Below, one piece after another: positions 44,201-58,361 of a stretch of DNA of 64,000 bases (positions are counted from its first letter, which is position 1; each line of letters opens with the position of its first letter). The notes under the pieces were generated by a model that had not been told where the DNA came from, ran no database searches, and worked only from the letters and a program-made list of their open reading frames with translations. The stretch covers positions 310,001 to 374,000 of the forward strand of contig NZ_AUEQ01000008.1 of the NCBI RefSeq assembly GCF_000426065.1. The letters are read 5' to 3'. The position numbers and the translations under genes were made by a program. This stretch comes from Mycobacterium sp. URHD0025 (lineage in GTDB: Bacteria > Actinomycetota > Actinomycetes > Mycobacteriales > Mycobacteriaceae).

Positions 44201-45514
44201 TCAGTGCTCCGGCCGCAACAGCAGGGTGGCGACGACGCTGACGACCGCGGTGGCCACCAGATATCCGCACGCCAGCCACGGCGTGCCGCCGCCGGCGGCG
44301 ATCAGCGCCGTGAGGATCAGCGGGGTCAGGCCCGAGGCGTAGACACCGGAGAGCTGATACACCGTCGACAGCCCGGTGTAGCGGGTCCGGGTCGGGAACA
44401 GCGACGCGTAGAGCGTGCCCTGCGCACCGTAGAACCAGGCATGAATGACGCCGAACGCCAACACCATTCCGATCGCATACGCCACGATGCTGCCGGTGCC
44501 GAACAATGCGAACGCCGGGAACACCACGACGCCATAGGCGGCGATACCGGACGCGTAGACGGCTTTCGGGCTGAACCGGTCGGCGAACAGACCCGACACC
44601 GGCAGCAGCACCGCCATGAGCAACGCCGCTGCCGTCACCACAACCAGCACCGGCACCTTGCCCAGATGCAGCGTGGCGGTGGCATACGAGATGGTGAACA
44701 CGCCCCAGGTGTTGAACGCGGCGCCCTCGCCCCAGCGCGACAGCAGGCCCAGCACGGTCGAGCGCAATACCGGAGGGCGGAAGATCTCCTTCACGGGGAC
44801 CGCAGAGCGTTCGTCGTCGTCGCGCAGTTTCTCGAACGCCGGTGTCTCGGCCACCCGGAACCGCACCACGACGCCGAAGATCACCAGCACCACGCTGAAC
44901 AGGAAAGCGATCCGCCAGCCGTAGGTCTGGAATGCCTCGGCCGACAGCCACACCTGCAGCAGCACGAACACGCCGGTGCCGAGGGCAAGGCCCAAGGCGA
45001 GTCCCACCTGAGGGATGCTGCCGAACAGCCCGCGGCGATTGCGGGGGCTGTGCTCGACGGCCAGCAGCACCGCGCCTGCCCATTCGCCGCCGAGGGCGAA
45101 TCCCTGGACCACGCGTAACACCAGCAGCAGGACCGGGGCCAGCACACCGATCTGCGCGGCGGTGGGCAGCACACCCATCAGCGCAGTGGCCGCGCCCATC
45201 AACAGCATGGTCAGCGCCAGCGTCTTCTTCCGGCCGATCCGGTCGCCGATATGTCCGAAGACGAATCCGCCGATGGGCCGGACCAGGAACCCGACCGCGA
45301 ACGTGGCGAAGGCCAGCATCGTGCCGACGAACGAGCTCTGGTCCGGGAAGAACGTGTGGTTGAACACCAGGCTCGCGGCCGTGGCATACAGGAAGAAGTC
45401 GTACCACTCGATGGTGGTTCCGAGCACGCTGGCCAGCACGGCGGTGCGCACCGTTGCGGGAGTGTTGGGTGTAGCTGGCTCTTCATCGACGACCGGGTCA
45501 GCTGCGATAGTCAC
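44201..45514 (-). CDS. MHS-type major facilitator transporter
   Basis: 437 residues from GTG 45514; the frame extends to 45562. Twelve membrane helices. SVLGTTIEWYDFFLYATAAS is the metabolite:H+ symporter signature in helix 1, GHIGDRIGRKKTLALTM the loop 2-3 motif, and FALGGEWAGAVLLAVEHSP the helix 4-5 signature. This family (ProP, KgtP, ShiA) imports osmolytes, 2-oxoglutarate, shikimate and similar acids with protons. It lies downstream of kgd on the same strand, separated by a hairpin, so a dicarboxylate substrate is possible but unproved. Convergent with map, 9 bases apart. Confidence 0.85.
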   Translation of the reverse strand: MTIAADPVVDEEPATPNTPATVRTAVLASVLGTTIEWYDFFLYATAASLVFNHTFFPDQSSFVGTMLAFATFAVGFLVRPIGGFVFGHIGDRIGRKKTLALTMLLMGAATALMGVLPTAAQIGVLAPVLLLVLRVVQGFALGGEWAGAVLLAVEHSPRNRRGLFGSIPQVGLALGLALGTGVFVLLQVWLSAEAFQTYGWRIAFLFSVVLVIFGVVVRFRVAETPAFEKLRDDDERSAVPVKEIFRPPVLRSTVLGLLSRWGEGAAFNTWGVFTISYATATLHLGKVPVLVVVTAAALLMAVLLPVSGLFADRFSPKAVYASGIAAYGVVVFPAFALFGTGSIVAYAIGMVLAFGVIHAWFYGAQGTLYASLFPTRTRYTGLSTVYQLSGVYASGLTPLILTALIAAGGGTPWLACGYLVATAVVSVVATLLLRPEH

Positions 45515-45590
45515 CCTAGATGAGTAGCCGCCCGCGCCGACCCGGCCCACCGTTGCGCGCACGGTGATGTAAACTCCTCGCCCAAAACCA

Positions 45591-45629
45591 CGAAATGGTC
45601 GCTACCGACGTGCGGCAGCGACCATTTCG
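45591..45629. terminator. terminator hairpin after kgd
   Basis: CGAAATGGTCGCT (45591-45603) and AGCGACCATTTCG (45617-45629) are perfect 13-base arms with a 13-base loop. It begins 22 bases past the kgd stop codon and precedes the MHS transporter promoter. Confidence 0.75.
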
Positions 45630-45651
45630 TTGATCTGGGCGAAGCTGGCGT

Positions 45652-49380
<3,729 letters not shown>

Positions 49381-49485
49381 GGCAGACACTCGCCTCGATT
49401 CTTGTGTCCGGCTCGCCGTCACAAGGAGGCGTGCCGCTTGTGTTCTTCTGTGTGCGGTTGGCCCCGCTCGACCGCCGCATAAAGG

Positions 49486-50292
49486 CTATCGCCTTTCGGC
49501 TCCGCCTGAGGTCGGCATGGGGCTGGCTGACGCGACGGACGGCAGCACATGCAACGTTGCAGGCCACCGCGGCGGGGGCGCGCCGAACGCCTGGCGGGCG
49601 TTGGCGACGATCTTCTTACCCATCAACCGGTTGCCGACACCGCCGATGACAGCCCCGATACCCACCGGCAGCATCTTGCCGAAAGCCATCGCGCCGCGCT
49701 TGAGCGTATACCGCTTGACGAAGTACTTGAGCAGCCGGGAGTTGAGCTGCGAGACCGCGGGCAACGGCAGTGTCGCGGCGCCGTCGGACAGCCACGCACC
49801 GCTGGTGCGCCCGGTGCCGAGGAGGTCGGCGATGGCGTGCTTGCTGTCGTCGCCGACCAGGACGGAGAGCACCAGCGCGCGGCGTCGTTCGCGGTGGTCG
49901 GCGGGGATGCCGTGCACCTCGGCGACCGCGAGCACGAACACCGACGTGGCTTCCAGGAAGACGACGGTCTCCCCGGCCACGGCCGACAGCGCGGCCAGGG
50001 TTCCGATGCCCGGGAACGCCGCCGCGGAGCCGACGGCGGCACCGCTGGCCATCACCGCGGCCAGGTAGTGCTTCTCGAGCCGGGTGACGATCTCTGCCGG
50101 GGTGGCGTTGGGCTGTTGGCTGCGCAGCCGGTCCACGTAGGCCTTGACCGCGGGGGCCTGAACGCGCGAGCTGCGTTCGATGACATGGGACAGCACCTTG
50201 GCCGCCGCGCTGGGGTCTTCGGTCTCCTCGACCTTCGCCGGCAGTTGCTTCGACCGCGCAAACACTTCGGGGCCTCCCAGTTGTGAACCCAT
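49486..50292 (-). CDS. membrane-associated protein (Rv1249c-like)
   Basis: 268 residues. Two hydrophobic stretches around 80-120 (LAAVMASGAAVGSAAAFPGI and VAGETVVFLEATSVFVLAVA) and a glycine-rich segment near 210-225 (LPVGIGAVIGGVGNRLMGKK). The latter resembles the end of EcsC-family proteins, but the match is weak. The first 70 residues are helical and charged. It is 105 bases upstream of kgd on the same strand and may share its regulation. Function unknown. Confidence 0.65.
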   Translation of the reverse strand: MGSQLGGPEVFARSKQLPAKVEETEDPSAAAKVLSHVIERSSRVQAPAVKAYVDRLRSQQPNATPAEIVTRLEKHYLAAVMASGAAVGSAAAFPGIGTLAALSAVAGETVVFLEATSVFVLAVAEVHGIPADHRERRRALVLSVLVGDDSKHAIADLLGTGRTSGAWLSDGAATLPLPAVSQLNSRLLKYFVKRYTLKRGAMAFGKMLPVGIGAVIGGVGNRLMGKKIVANARQAFGAPPPRWPATLHVLPSVASASPMPTSGGAERR

Positions 50293-50442
50293 CGTCGGTT
50301 GCCAGGCTAACCCGTGGCCTGTCGCAGGGAGAACGAACGACGGCAGGCTTCGGGTGCCCGAGGGTGACGGCTGTCACTGGGTATACCCGCCGGACGCAAC
50401 CGGCCGGGAACAAAAAACTCGAATGCGGGGCTGTTCAACTTC

Positions 50443-51741
50443 ATGGCATCATCGCCCGACGTGAGGAAGGCAGCATCGGTAACTGTGCACAGTCCGGTGC
50501 CGGGCCGGATCCGGATGATTCTCGTGTTGGGGGCTCTGGTCGCGCTGGGTCCGCTGACCATCGACATGTATCTGCCGGCTCTGCCCCGCATCGCCGACGA
50601 GCTCACGGTCTCCTCCTCGGTGGCGCAGCTGACGCTCACCGGCACGCTGGCCGGCCTGGCCCTGGGGCAGCTGATCGTCGGTCCGCTGTCGGACTCGCTG
50701 GGCCGTAGGCGCCCCTTGATGGCGGGCATCGTGCTGCACATGGTGGCCTCGGTGCTGTGTGTCCTGGCGCCCGACATCGCGATCCTGGGGTTGGCACGTG
50801 CACTGCAGGGCATGGGTGCGGCAGCCGCCTCGGTGGTGGCCATCGCCGTGGTCGGTGACCTGTTCAGTGGAACCGTGGCGGCCACCGTGATGTCGCGGTT
50901 GATGCTCGTGCTCGGGGTGGCCCCGGTGCTGGCGCCCTCGTTGGGCGCGGCGGTGCTGTTGCACGGCTCGTGGCACTGGGTCTTCGTCGCGCTCGTGGTG
51001 GTGGCCGGCGGACTGCTGGCGATGGCCGCGTTGGCCCTGCCCGAGACGTTGCCGGTTTCGCACCGCCGCCCACTGGCGGTGCGCGGGATCATCGGCACCT
51101 ACGCCGAGCTTCTGCGTGACGCGCGATTCGTCATCCTCGTTCTGGTCGCCGCGCTCGGCATGTCGGGGCTGTTCGCCTACATCTCGGCAGCGCCGTTCGT
51201 GCTGCAGGGCGACTACGGTCTGGACCAGCAGGCGTTCGCGCTCGTGTTCGCCGCGGGCGCGGTCGCGCTGATCGGCTCCACCCAATTCAACGTGGTGCTG
51301 CTGCGCCGGTTCTCGCCCCAGGCCATCACGATGGCGGCGCTGAGCTGGTCGGCGTTCGCCGGGTTGGTGTTCATCGTGCTGACCGTCGCGCACGTGGGCG
51401 GGCTGGCGGCGTTCGTGGTCCCGGTGCTGGCGATCCTGGCTGGGATGGGCCTGGTGCTTCCCAACGCCCCGGCCCTCGCGCTGTCGCGTCACCCCGACGC
51501 CGCGGGCACGGCGGCGGCGTTGCTGGGCGCGGCGCAGTTCGGGCTCGGTGCCGCCGTGGCTCCGGCGATCGGGGCGCTGGGCAACGGCGCGCTGGCGTTG
51601 TCGTGGGTGATGACGGCAGGCATGGCGATCGCCTTGACGGCGCTGCTGCTGGTCGGTCGGCGTAACGGCGAGGATGAGCTTGGCGAATATTCAGGCGACA
51701 CGCTCGACGTCGCTCCGGAGGCGGTTGTCGAGCCGGCCTGA
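50443..51741 (+). CDS. Bcr/CflA-type drug resistance MFS exporter
   Basis: 432 residues, twelve membrane helices of the DHA1 Bcr/CflA group. [20 protein letters not shown] is the helix 1 signature with the acidic residue, and [16 protein letters not shown] the loop 2-3 motif; [20 protein letters not shown] is helix 4. Family members export bicyclomycin, chloramphenicol or sulfonamides and some export amino acids. The C-terminus is a short acidic tail. Start at ATG 50443; GTG 50461 is possible. The 150 bases upstream hold no clear motif. I do not know a matching gene at this position in M. tuberculosis. Confidence 0.85.
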   Translation: MASSPDVRKAASVTVHSPVPGRIRMILVLGALVALGPLTIDMYLPALPRIADELTVSSSVAQLTLTGTLAGLALGQLIVGPLSDSLGRRRPLMAGIVLHMVASVLCVLAPDIAILGLARALQGMGAAAASVVAIAVVGDLFSGTVAATVMSRLMLVLGVAPVLAPSLGAAVLLHGSWHWVFVALVVVAGGLLAMAALALPETLPVSHRRPLAVRGIIGTYAELLRDARFVILVLVAALGMSGLFAYISAAPFVLQGDYGLDQQAFALVFAAGAVALIGSTQFNVVLLRRFSPQAITMAALSWSAFAGLVFIVLTVAHVGGLAAFVVPVLAILAGMGLVLPNAPALALSRHPDAAGTAAALLGAAQFGLGAAVAPAIGALGNGALALSWVMTAGMAIALTALLLVGRRNGEDELGEYSGDTLDVAPEAVVEPA

Positions 51742-51821
51742 CCCGGTCCCGGGTAGCGTCAGCTGGGCCCGCCAACTACCCAACAAAGGTCGAACCCGAG
51801 GCCCAACCCACCACATTCGAC

Positions 51822-53540
51822 ATGTCGCCAGCGCTCAACGCCCGAACTTCCAGCCCGCAGGGCAGTGTGCCCGCGCGTGCGGACAATCCGTGGAACGCGC
51901 TGTGGGCCATGATGGTCGGGTTCTTCATGATCCTGGTCGACGCGACGATCGTGGCCGTCGCGAACCCGACGATCATGGATGCCCTCGGCGCCGATTACGA
52001 CGGCGTGATCTGGGTGACCAGTGCGTACCTGCTCGCCTACGCGGTGCCGCTGCTGGTCGCGGGGCGGCTGGGCGATGTGTACGGGCCCAAGAATCTCTAC
52101 CTGGCCGGCCTGACCGTGTTCACCGCGGCCTCACTGTGGTGCGGCCTGTCCGGCAGCCTCGGGATGCTGATCGCCGCCAGGGTGGTGCAGGGCATCGGCG
52201 CGGCGCTGTTGACGCCGCAGACCTTGTCGACGATCACCCGGATCTTCCCGCCCGAGCGGCGTGGGGTGGCGATGAGCGTGTGGGGTGCGACCGCCGGGGT
52301 GGCCACTCTGGTCGGCCCGCTGGCCGGTGGCGTGTTGGTCGGGGGACTGGGCTGGCAGTGGATCTTCTTCGTCAACGTGCCGATCGGAATCCTGGGTCTC
52401 GGGCTGGCGGTGTGGCTGGTTCCGGCGTTGCCGACTCAGTTGCACCGATTCGACGTACTGGGCGTCGTGTTGTCCGGAGTCGGCATGTTCCTGATCGTGT
52501 TCGCCCTCCAGGAGGGCCAGTCGCGGGACTGGGCGCCGTGGGTGTGGGCCACCGGCGCCGTCGGCATCGCCGTGATGGTGGCGTTCGTGTGCTGGCAGGC
52601 GGTCAACACCGCCGAGCCGCTGATCCCGCTGCGGATCTTCCAGGACCGCGATTTCAGCCTGGCCAATCTGGGTGTCGCGACGATCGGGTTCGCGGTCACC
52701 GCGATGATCCTGCCGTTGATGTTCTATGCCCAGACGGTGTGCGGGCTTTCGCCGATCCGCTCGGCGCTGCTGACGGCGCCGACCGCGATCGCCAGCGGTG
52801 TACTGGCTCCGGTGGTGGGCCGCATCGTCGACCGCGCGCATCCGACACCGGTGATCGGCTTCGGCTTCTCGGCCATGGCGATCGGGTTGACCTGGCTGGC
52901 GTTCGAGATGACGCCGACGACGCCGATCTGGCGGCTGCTGTTGCCGCAGTTGGTGATGGGCATCGGCATGGCGTTCATCTGGTCCCCGCTGGCGGCCACC
53001 GCGACGCGCAACCTGCCGCCGGACCTGGCCGGGGCCGGCTCCGGTGTGTACAACGCGACCCGGCAGGTGGGGTCGGTGCTCGGCAGTGCCGGGATCGCGG
53101 CATACATGACCTCGCGCATCGGCGCCGAGATGCCGGGAGCGGCGAGCGCTGTGCCCCGCGGCGAGGGTTCGGCCGCCGAGCTGCCCGCGTTCCTGCACGC
53201 GCCGTTCGCCGCGGCGATGTCGCAGTCCATGCTTCTGCCTGCGTTCGTCGCGCTGTTCGGTGTGGTGGCCGCGCTGTTCCTGCTCGGTTTCGATGCCGAG
53301 CCGGCATGGACGCCGCATGCGAACCCGGAGCCGTACCTGGATCCCCGCGACGACGATGACGACGACTACGTCGATTTCCTGCTGAGCCACGACGACGAGG
53401 ACGTGCTCGACGACGACGAAGCCGTCACGGACGCATTCCATGCTCCGCAGTGGGAGACCGTCTACGCGGAGTTCATGGCCGAGCGCGACGGAACAGCACG
53501 GCGGGATTCAGATAGCCGTCCGGATCGAACGCGGCCTTGA
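51822..53540 (+). CDS. DHA2-type (EmrB/QacA) MFS exporter (Rv1250-like)
   Basis: 572 residues, fourteen membrane helices. [20 protein letters not shown] is helix 1 with the DHA2 motif, VASRLGDVYG-type [17 protein letters not shown] the loop 2-3 motif, and [21 protein letters not shown] the antiporter motif C of helix 5. The last 80 residues are cytoplasmic and very acidic ([18 protein letters not shown]), ending in a basic stretch. Similar in size and place to Rv1250 (579). Substrates are unknown. The 3' end overlaps the convergent FAD-oxidase gene by 68 bases. Confidence 0.85.
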   Translation: MSPALNARTSSPQGSVPARADNPWNALWAMMVGFFMILVDATIVAVANPTIMDALGADYDGVIWVTSAYLLAYAVPLLVAGRLGDVYGPKNLYLAGLTVFTAASLWCGLSGSLGMLIAARVVQGIGAALLTPQTLSTITRIFPPERRGVAMSVWGATAGVATLVGPLAGGVLVGGLGWQWIFFVNVPIGILGLGLAVWLVPALPTQLHRFDVLGVVLSGVGMFLIVFALQEGQSRDWAPWVWATGAVGIAVMVAFVCWQAVNTAEPLIPLRIFQDRDFSLANLGVATIGFAVTAMILPLMFYAQTVCGLSPIRSALLTAPTAIASGVLAPVVGRIVDRAHPTPVIGFGFSAMAIGLTWLAFEMTPTTPIWRLLLPQLVMGIGMAFIWSPLAATATRNLPPDLAGAGSGVYNATRQVGSVLGSAGIAAYMTSRIGAEMPGAASAVPRGEGSAAELPAFLHAPFAAAMSQSMLLPAFVALFGVVAALFLLGFDAEPAWTPHANPEPYLDPRDDDDDDYVDFLLSHDDEDVLDDDEAVTDAFHAPQWETVYAEFMAERDGTARRDSDSRPDRTRP

Positions 53541-54837
53541 CCGTGCGCATGGCCGCGATGTCGGCCTCGGTGCGGGACATCGCCACGTAATCGCGCTTGC
53601 GTGAGCCCACGCCGTGTTCGGAGCTCACGTTGCCGCCGTGCTGGGCGATCAGTGCCATCATCGCGGCGTACAGCCCCGCCTCGGCGTCCGCCCCGCAGCG
53701 CAGCACGTTCAGGTGCAGATTGCCCTCGCCGATGTGGCCGAACAGCACCGGAATGGCGTCTGGCGCATGCCCGGCGATCAACCCGGCGGCCGCCTCGGCG
53801 AAGCCCTGGATCGTCGACAACGGCAGCGAGACATCGAATTTCAGTGGCGGACCGAACAATCCGAGCACCTCGGCCACCGACTCGCGCACCTGCCACAACC
53901 GCTGCTGGGCATTCGCGTCGACACCGACTGCTGGTTCGCCGCAGATGTCGGCGCCCTCCAACGCGTCGGCCAGGCGTTCGGTCTGGTCGCCGGCGCCGGC
54001 CAATTCGATCAACAGCTGCCAGGCGCCCTCGACCGGTGCGCCGACGCCCAGGTGTTCGGCGGTCAGCGCACTGGCCCGCGCGTCGATCAACTCCAGCGCG
54101 GCGATGCCCTCGAGGTCACGGAAGGTGCGGCCGGCGTCGGCAAGCGCATCCAGGTCGGCGAACCCGCAGATCGCGGTGACCCGGTGGGTCGGGGTGGGGT
54201 GCAGCCGGAGGTCCAGGGCAGTGATCACGCCGAGCGTGCCCTCGGCACCGATGAACAGCGAGGCCAGGTCGTAGCCGGTGTTGTCGCGACGTACCCGGCT
54301 GTGCCGGTGCACTACCGACCCATCGGGCAGTGCGACGTCCAGTCCCAGCACCTGCTCGCCCATGTTGCCGTAGCGCACCGTCCGCAGACCCCCGGCGTTG
54401 GTGGAGGCCATCCCGCCGACCGTGGCCGACTCGCGTGCGGCCAGGTCTACGCCGAAGACCAGTCCGGCCGCTGTGGCGGCACGTTGCACGGCGGCCAGGG
54501 TTGTCCCCGCGCCGACGCTGACGCGGCGCTCGACGGTGTCGACGGCGCCGATCTCGTCGAGTCGTTCGGTGGACAACAGGATGTCGTCGTTCTCCGGCAC
54601 TGTCCCGGCGACCAGTGAGGTACGGCCGCCCTGCACCGTGACACATGCTCCCGCGTCGCGGCAGGCCCGCAGCACCGCGGCCACTTCGCCGGCGTCACCG
54701 GGGCGCACCAGCGCCGTGGCCTGCCCGCGGTAACGCCCGGTGTGGTCGACGCAGCGGCTGTCCAGCACGTCGGGATCGGTGGTGACATAACTTGAACCGA
54801 CAATCCCGGCAAGCGTTTCGGTAAGCGTTTCAGTCAC
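53473..54837 (-). CDS. FAD-linked D-2-hydroxyacid dehydrogenase (GlcD/D2HGDH type)
   Basis: 454 residues. N-terminal VAO-type FAD domain (about 40-215, with [16 protein letters not shown] and [17 protein letters not shown]), then the FAD-oxidase C domain with the metal and substrate histidines in [14 protein letters not shown] and [13 protein letters not shown]. This pattern belongs to glycolate oxidase GlcD, D-lactate dehydrogenase and D-2-hydroxyglutarate dehydrogenase. Length and lack of an iron-sulfur part favour the D2HG/D-lactate side. Similar to Rv1257c by recollection. The start overlaps the nuclease-helicase stop by 8 bases, so they may be one transcript. Confidence 0.85.
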   Translation of the reverse strand: MTETLTETLAGIVGSSYVTTDPDVLDSRCVDHTGRYRGQATALVRPGDAGEVAAVLRACRDAGACVTVQGGRTSLVAGTVPENDDILLSTERLDEIGAVDTVERRVSVGAGTTLAAVQRAATAAGLVFGVDLAARESATVGGMASTNAGGLRTVRYGNMGEQVLGLDVALPDGSVVHRHSRVRRDNTGYDLASLFIGAEGTLGVITALDLRLHPTPTHRVTAICGFADLDALADAGRTFRDLEGIAALELIDARASALTAEHLGVGAPVEGAWQLLIELAGAGDQTERLADALEGADICGEPAVGVDANAQQRLWQVRESVAEVLGLFGPPLKFDVSLPLSTIQGFAEAAAGLIAGHAPDAIPVLFGHIGEGNLHLNVLRCGADAEAGLYAAMMALIAQHGGNVSSEHGVGSRKRDYVAMSRTEADIAAMRTVKAAFDPDGYLNPAVLFRRARP

Positions 54838-57800
54838 AGGTCGGGTGTATCACAGGATCGGTCAGACCCAGGAATGCGCCGAGCGCGACCAGGCTGTCCG
54901 GCTGGGCCGGCAGATAGTCGGTGAGTTGTGGCGAGCGCACGATGTAGGCGACGTATTTGGCCCGGCTGATCGCCACGTTGAGCCGGTTGCGGTTCAGCAG
55001 GAACCCGATTCCCCGGGGCACGTCGGCGGCCGATGACGCCGTCATCGAGACGAACACCACGGGCGCCTGCCTGCCCTGGAACTTGTCCACCGTGCCGGCC
55101 TGCACGTCGGTCAGGCCCGCCGCGTCGAGGGCTCGGCGCACCGTGGTCACCTGGGCGTTGTACGGCGTCACCACCAGCACGTGGTCCTGGTCCAGCGGCG
55201 TGCTGCCGTGCTCGTCGGTCCACGTGGTGCCCAGCAACCCGGTGATGGCCGCGACGATCGCGTCGGCCTCTTCGGGGCTGTCGGTCGAATTGCCGAGGTG
55301 CGGGACTTCGAGTGCCCGGACTCCGGGTTGGATGCCGTCGAGTTGGCGTGCGGCACTGATCTTTTCGTGTGACTGCAGCCGACCGTCATACGACAGTCGC
55401 GACACCGGCCCGCACACCGCCGGATGCATCCGGAACGAGCAGTCGAGGAAATAGCCGCGCTCGGCCGGCAACGTGTGCGCACCCTCGACCAGCCAGCCCA
55501 ACGCGGAATCGTCGACCGGAGCCGGATGGGTCCCCTGGCAGACCTGGGGGAGTTGCTGCGGATCTCCCAGGAGCAGGAGGTTGCGCGCGGCCGGCGCGAC
55601 CGCGATGGTGTTGGCGAGATTGAACTGGCCGGCTTCTTCGAGCACCAGCAGGTCGAGGCATTGCCGCGGCACCCGGGCTTCGTTCGCGAAATCCCATGCG
55701 GTACCGCCGATCACGCATCCCGGGTGGTCGGCGATGAACGAGGCGTAGTGGTTCTGGTCGATCTCGGTCCAGCGCGGGTCGGCGCCCTTGCGTTTCTTGG
55801 CGACCTGTTCGGGTGTCACGCCGGCGTCGAGGACCTGGTCGAGCAGGTGTTCGATCACCGCATGCGACTGCGCGACGATGCCGATACGCCAACGGTTTTC
55901 GTTGACCAGCCGGGCGATGATCTGCGCCGAGGTATGGGTCTTGCCCGTGCCGGGTGGCCCGTGCACCGCGATGTAGGAGCAATCCAGATCCAGCAGGGCC
56001 GCCGTGATATCGGCTGCGGTCTCACCGGTGCGGGGCAGCGGCCGGCCGCTCACGGTGCGTGGCGCCCGCCGCAACAGGATGTCGGTCACCGCGTCGGCGG
56101 GAAGCGTAGGCAGGCCGGCGCTCACGCTCGCCGCCGTCCCGTCGATGGACACTTGAAGCGGCCGGGTGTTGATCGGCGGACCGGGTGTCAGCGCGAACGG
56201 TACCTGGGTGAAAGCGTCGCCGCCGGTGGGCTGGCGTTCGGTGATGAGCACCTCGGTCGGTGCGTCGGGGTTGTCGCAGCCGATGACGGTGGCGCTGCCG
56301 AACCCGCGACGGTCCGGGTCGTCGGACAGCCCGGCCGGGGCCGGCGCGGTGTAGAGCGCGTAGACCTCGGTACCCAGCTCGCCGGAGTCGATGGCGCCGG
56401 TCAGCCGGACCTGCCGTTGTGGTTTGCGCGCCCGCGGCGGGATGTGCCAGTCGGTGACCACCTCCGCCTCTTCGGCGACGAAAACTCCTGTGCTGTCCGC
56501 CCATTCGTCGACAGGATTGTTGAGCCGGTCGAAATGGCCCCACCAGAATGGTTTGTCCTCACGCTTGTGGAAGCCGCGGGCTGCGGCGATGAGTGCCGCC
56601 GCCTGCTGCTCGGCGGTTCGAGGTTCCACTCCGTCACCGGCGAAGCGCAGCAGCTTGCGGTCGACGGCGTCGGCCTTCTCGATCGGCGCACCGTCGCGCA
56701 CCGGTTGCGGGCCACGCGGTGGCACCCCGGCCTCGAACGCGCGGTTGATCAGCCAGTCCCGCAATCGGTGCGTGGACCGGCAGTCGTAGCGGTTGTAGTC
56801 CTCGATCTCCTTGAGCACGGTGGCGGCCTCGTCGTGATGACCGGCGTCGCGCAGTGCGCAGTAGCGCGCGTATTCGGTGATCGAATCGGTGGCCTTGGTG
56901 ACTTCACCGCCGCGCAGCTCGTTACCCATGTACAGCGGTTCCAGCGATTTGATGCTGTAGTTCTCGGTGCCGACGCGAATGCTCTTGCGCACCAACGGAA
57001 GAAGGTCGACGAGGATACCGTTGCGCAACAGATCGTCGACGTCGTTCTCGCCCACGCCGTAGCGGCCGGCCAGACGCAGCAGCGTGCTGCGCTCGTACGG
57101 CGCGTAGTGGTAGATGTGCATCTTGGGAAAACGCTTGCGCCGCTTGCGGACCAGATCCAGGAAATCGATGAGCACCTGGCGTTCGCTGGACCGGTCGTGC
57201 GCCCACAACGGCTGGAAGTGCCCTTCCGCGCCCAGCACGCCCCACAGGTATTCCAGCCCCCAGTCCTGGCCGTTGGCCGTCCACAACGGGTCGCCTTCGT
57301 AGTCGAAGAAGAGGTCACCCTTGTCCGGATCCGGCAGCAGCATCAGTGGTTGCGGATCGATGACTTCGTACGGCGGCTTGCCATCTGGCTGCGGCGCCAC
57401 CTGTAGGCGGGCCTGACCCCTGAGCGCAGTGAGGGAGCGCTGGGCCAACCCGGGCACCGCATCGGTGTGGCCGGCCAATTGACGGGTGGTGGTGACACCG
57501 GCCTCGATGAGCCGGGCCCGTTGGCTCGCCCGCATACCCGCAACGAGGAAGAGGTCGTCGGTGGCGCGGACCTGCTGTTCGCATTCGCCGCACCCGAAGC
57601 ATGCCCGCACCGTGTCGTCGGACCAGTGCACGGCCGTACCGCCGGCGAGATGACCGTCGAGCAGTGCCTGGAGTGCGGTGCGCCGCGGCCGGTACACCGC
57701 CAGCAGTTCGGCGACGCGGTAACTGGACATCCCGCCGTCGCCGAGGACCAGATCGACCTCGTCCGCGACCGGCACGCCGGCACCCGACAACACATCGGCG

Positions 57801-58255
57801 TAGGCGGCCAGCTGCAGCAGCGCCTCGACCTTCACCGAGCGGGACAGTTTGGTGTCCCGCAGGCGGTAGCGGTCACCGTCCCAGATCAGGAAATCGGCGA
57901 ATCCGGCGAACCGGCCGTCGAACATCGCGGCCTGGTAGATCACCGGATCCCGACGTTGTGCCGCGTCGAGGGTGGCCGCGGCCGCCGATGTCAGCCCGGC
58001 CACCGTGTAGGCGGGCCGGCCGATCACCGTCACCTCAGCGTCGGCGCGCAGTTCATCGAGGTGGCGCTGCTCATGCTCGTCGCCGAGTTCTGCTGTGCGG
58101 GCAAGCAATTCGTCATCAGAAGACACCGCAGGGCCTCGACCCAGCCGCGCGTCGAACGAGCGCAGCAGGGCATATTCACAGCGGGCGGCCGCAGCCAGGT
58201 CCGACGCGCTGTAGATGACCGTCGGCCCCGACGCGCCTTCGTCGGTGACGAACAC
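54830..58255 (-). CDS. TM0106-type Cas4-like nuclease / RNase H-fold exonuclease / SF1 helicase (Rv1251c-like)
   Basis: 1141 residues in three modules. Module 1 (about 10-230) is a RecB/Cas4-like nuclease: Cys26 and Cys219-x2-Cys222-x2-Cys225 can hold a 4Fe-4S cluster, with Asp121, Asp134-x-Lys136, Gln148 and Tyr152 as nuclease motifs. Module 2 (about 310-505) looks like a YprB-type RNase H-fold exonuclease, with DLFFDYEG, IYHYAPYER and YNRYDCRSTHRLRDW. Module 3 (about 740-1125) is a Dna2/UPF1-like SF1 helicase: GPPGTGKTHTS (766-776), VLEEAGQF, LLGDPQQLPQ, VVTPYNAQ, VDKFQGRQAPVVFVS and NRLNVAISRAKY. All active-site residues appear intact. Probably acts on DNA ends or R-loops; function not described to my knowledge. 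Confidence 0.88.
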   Translation of the reverse strand: MFVTDEGASGPTVIYSASDLAAAARCEYALLRSFDARLGRGPAVSSDDELLARTAELGDEHEQRHLDELRADAEVTVIGRPAYTVAGLTSAAAATLDAAQRRDPVIYQAAMFDGRFAGFADFLIWDGDRYRLRDTKLSRSVKVEALLQLAAYADVLSGAGVPVADEVDLVLGDGGMSSYRVAELLAVYRPRRTALQALLDGHLAGGTAVHWSDDTVRACFGCGECEQQVRATDDLFLVAGMRASQRARLIEAGVTTTRQLAGHTDAVPGLAQRSLTALRGQARLQVAPQPDGKPPYEVIDPQPLMLLPDPDKGDLFFDYEGDPLWTANGQDWGLEYLWGVLGAEGHFQPLWAHDRSSERQVLIDFLDLVRKRRKRFPKMHIYHYAPYERSTLLRLAGRYGVGENDVDDLLRNGILVDLLPLVRKSIRVGTENYSIKSLEPLYMGNELRGGEVTKATDSITEYARYCALRDAGHHDEAATVLKEIEDYNRYDCRSTHRLRDWLINRAFEAGVPPRGPQPVRDGAPIEKADAVDRKLLRFAGDGVEPRTAEQQAAALIAAARGFHKREDKPFWWGHFDRLNNPVDEWADSTGVFVAEEAEVVTDWHIPPRARKPQRQVRLTGAIDSGELGTEVYALYTAPAPAGLSDDPDRRGFGSATVIGCDNPDAPTEVLITERQPTGGDAFTQVPFALTPGPPINTRPLQVSIDGTAASVSAGLPTLPADAVTDILLRRAPRTVSGRPLPRTGETAADITAALLDLDCSYIAVHGPPGTGKTHTSAQIIARLVNENRWRIGIVAQSHAVIEHLLDQVLDAGVTPEQVAKKRKGADPRWTEIDQNHYASFIADHPGCVIGGTAWDFANEARVPRQCLDLLVLEEAGQFNLANTIAVAPAARNLLLLGDPQQLPQVCQGTHPAPVDDSALGWLVEGAHTLPAERGYFLDCSFRMHPAVCGPVSRLSYDGRLQSHEKISAARQLDGIQPGVRALEVPHLGNSTDSPEEADAIVAAITGLLGTTWTDEHGSTPLDQDHVLVVTPYNAQVTTVRRALDAAGLTDVQAGTVDKFQGRQAPVVFVSMTASSAADVPRGIGFLLNRNRLNVAISRAKYVAYIVRSPQLTDYLPAQPDSLVALGAFLGLTDPVIHPTCD

Positions 58256-58297
58256 GGTGCCACTGTAGGTCAGCGCCCCGACACTGTGCGTCTCCGT

Positions 58298-58361
58298 CGT
58301 GAAACAGCATGTGTGGCTGCTAAGCCGCCGGCTTGGCAGCCCTGGCTTCTGTCTCGCGCTG
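58298..58361. repeat. flanking repeat A, with terminator stem
   Basis: A 64-base element at the 3' end of the AbiEi/DUF559 gene, aligned without gaps to 59233-59296; 47 of the first 60 bases agree and a 19-base block (58340-58358) is identical. It includes the stop codon and a stem GGCTGC...GCAGCC (58315-58341) with an inner AAGCC/GGCTT pair, a likely terminator. Confidence 0.65.

Noticed and set aside
55386..58255. CRISPR-associated locus around the Cas4-like domain
   Set aside because: No repeat-spacer array and no cas1 or cas2. The domain is part of a conserved chromosomal helicase.
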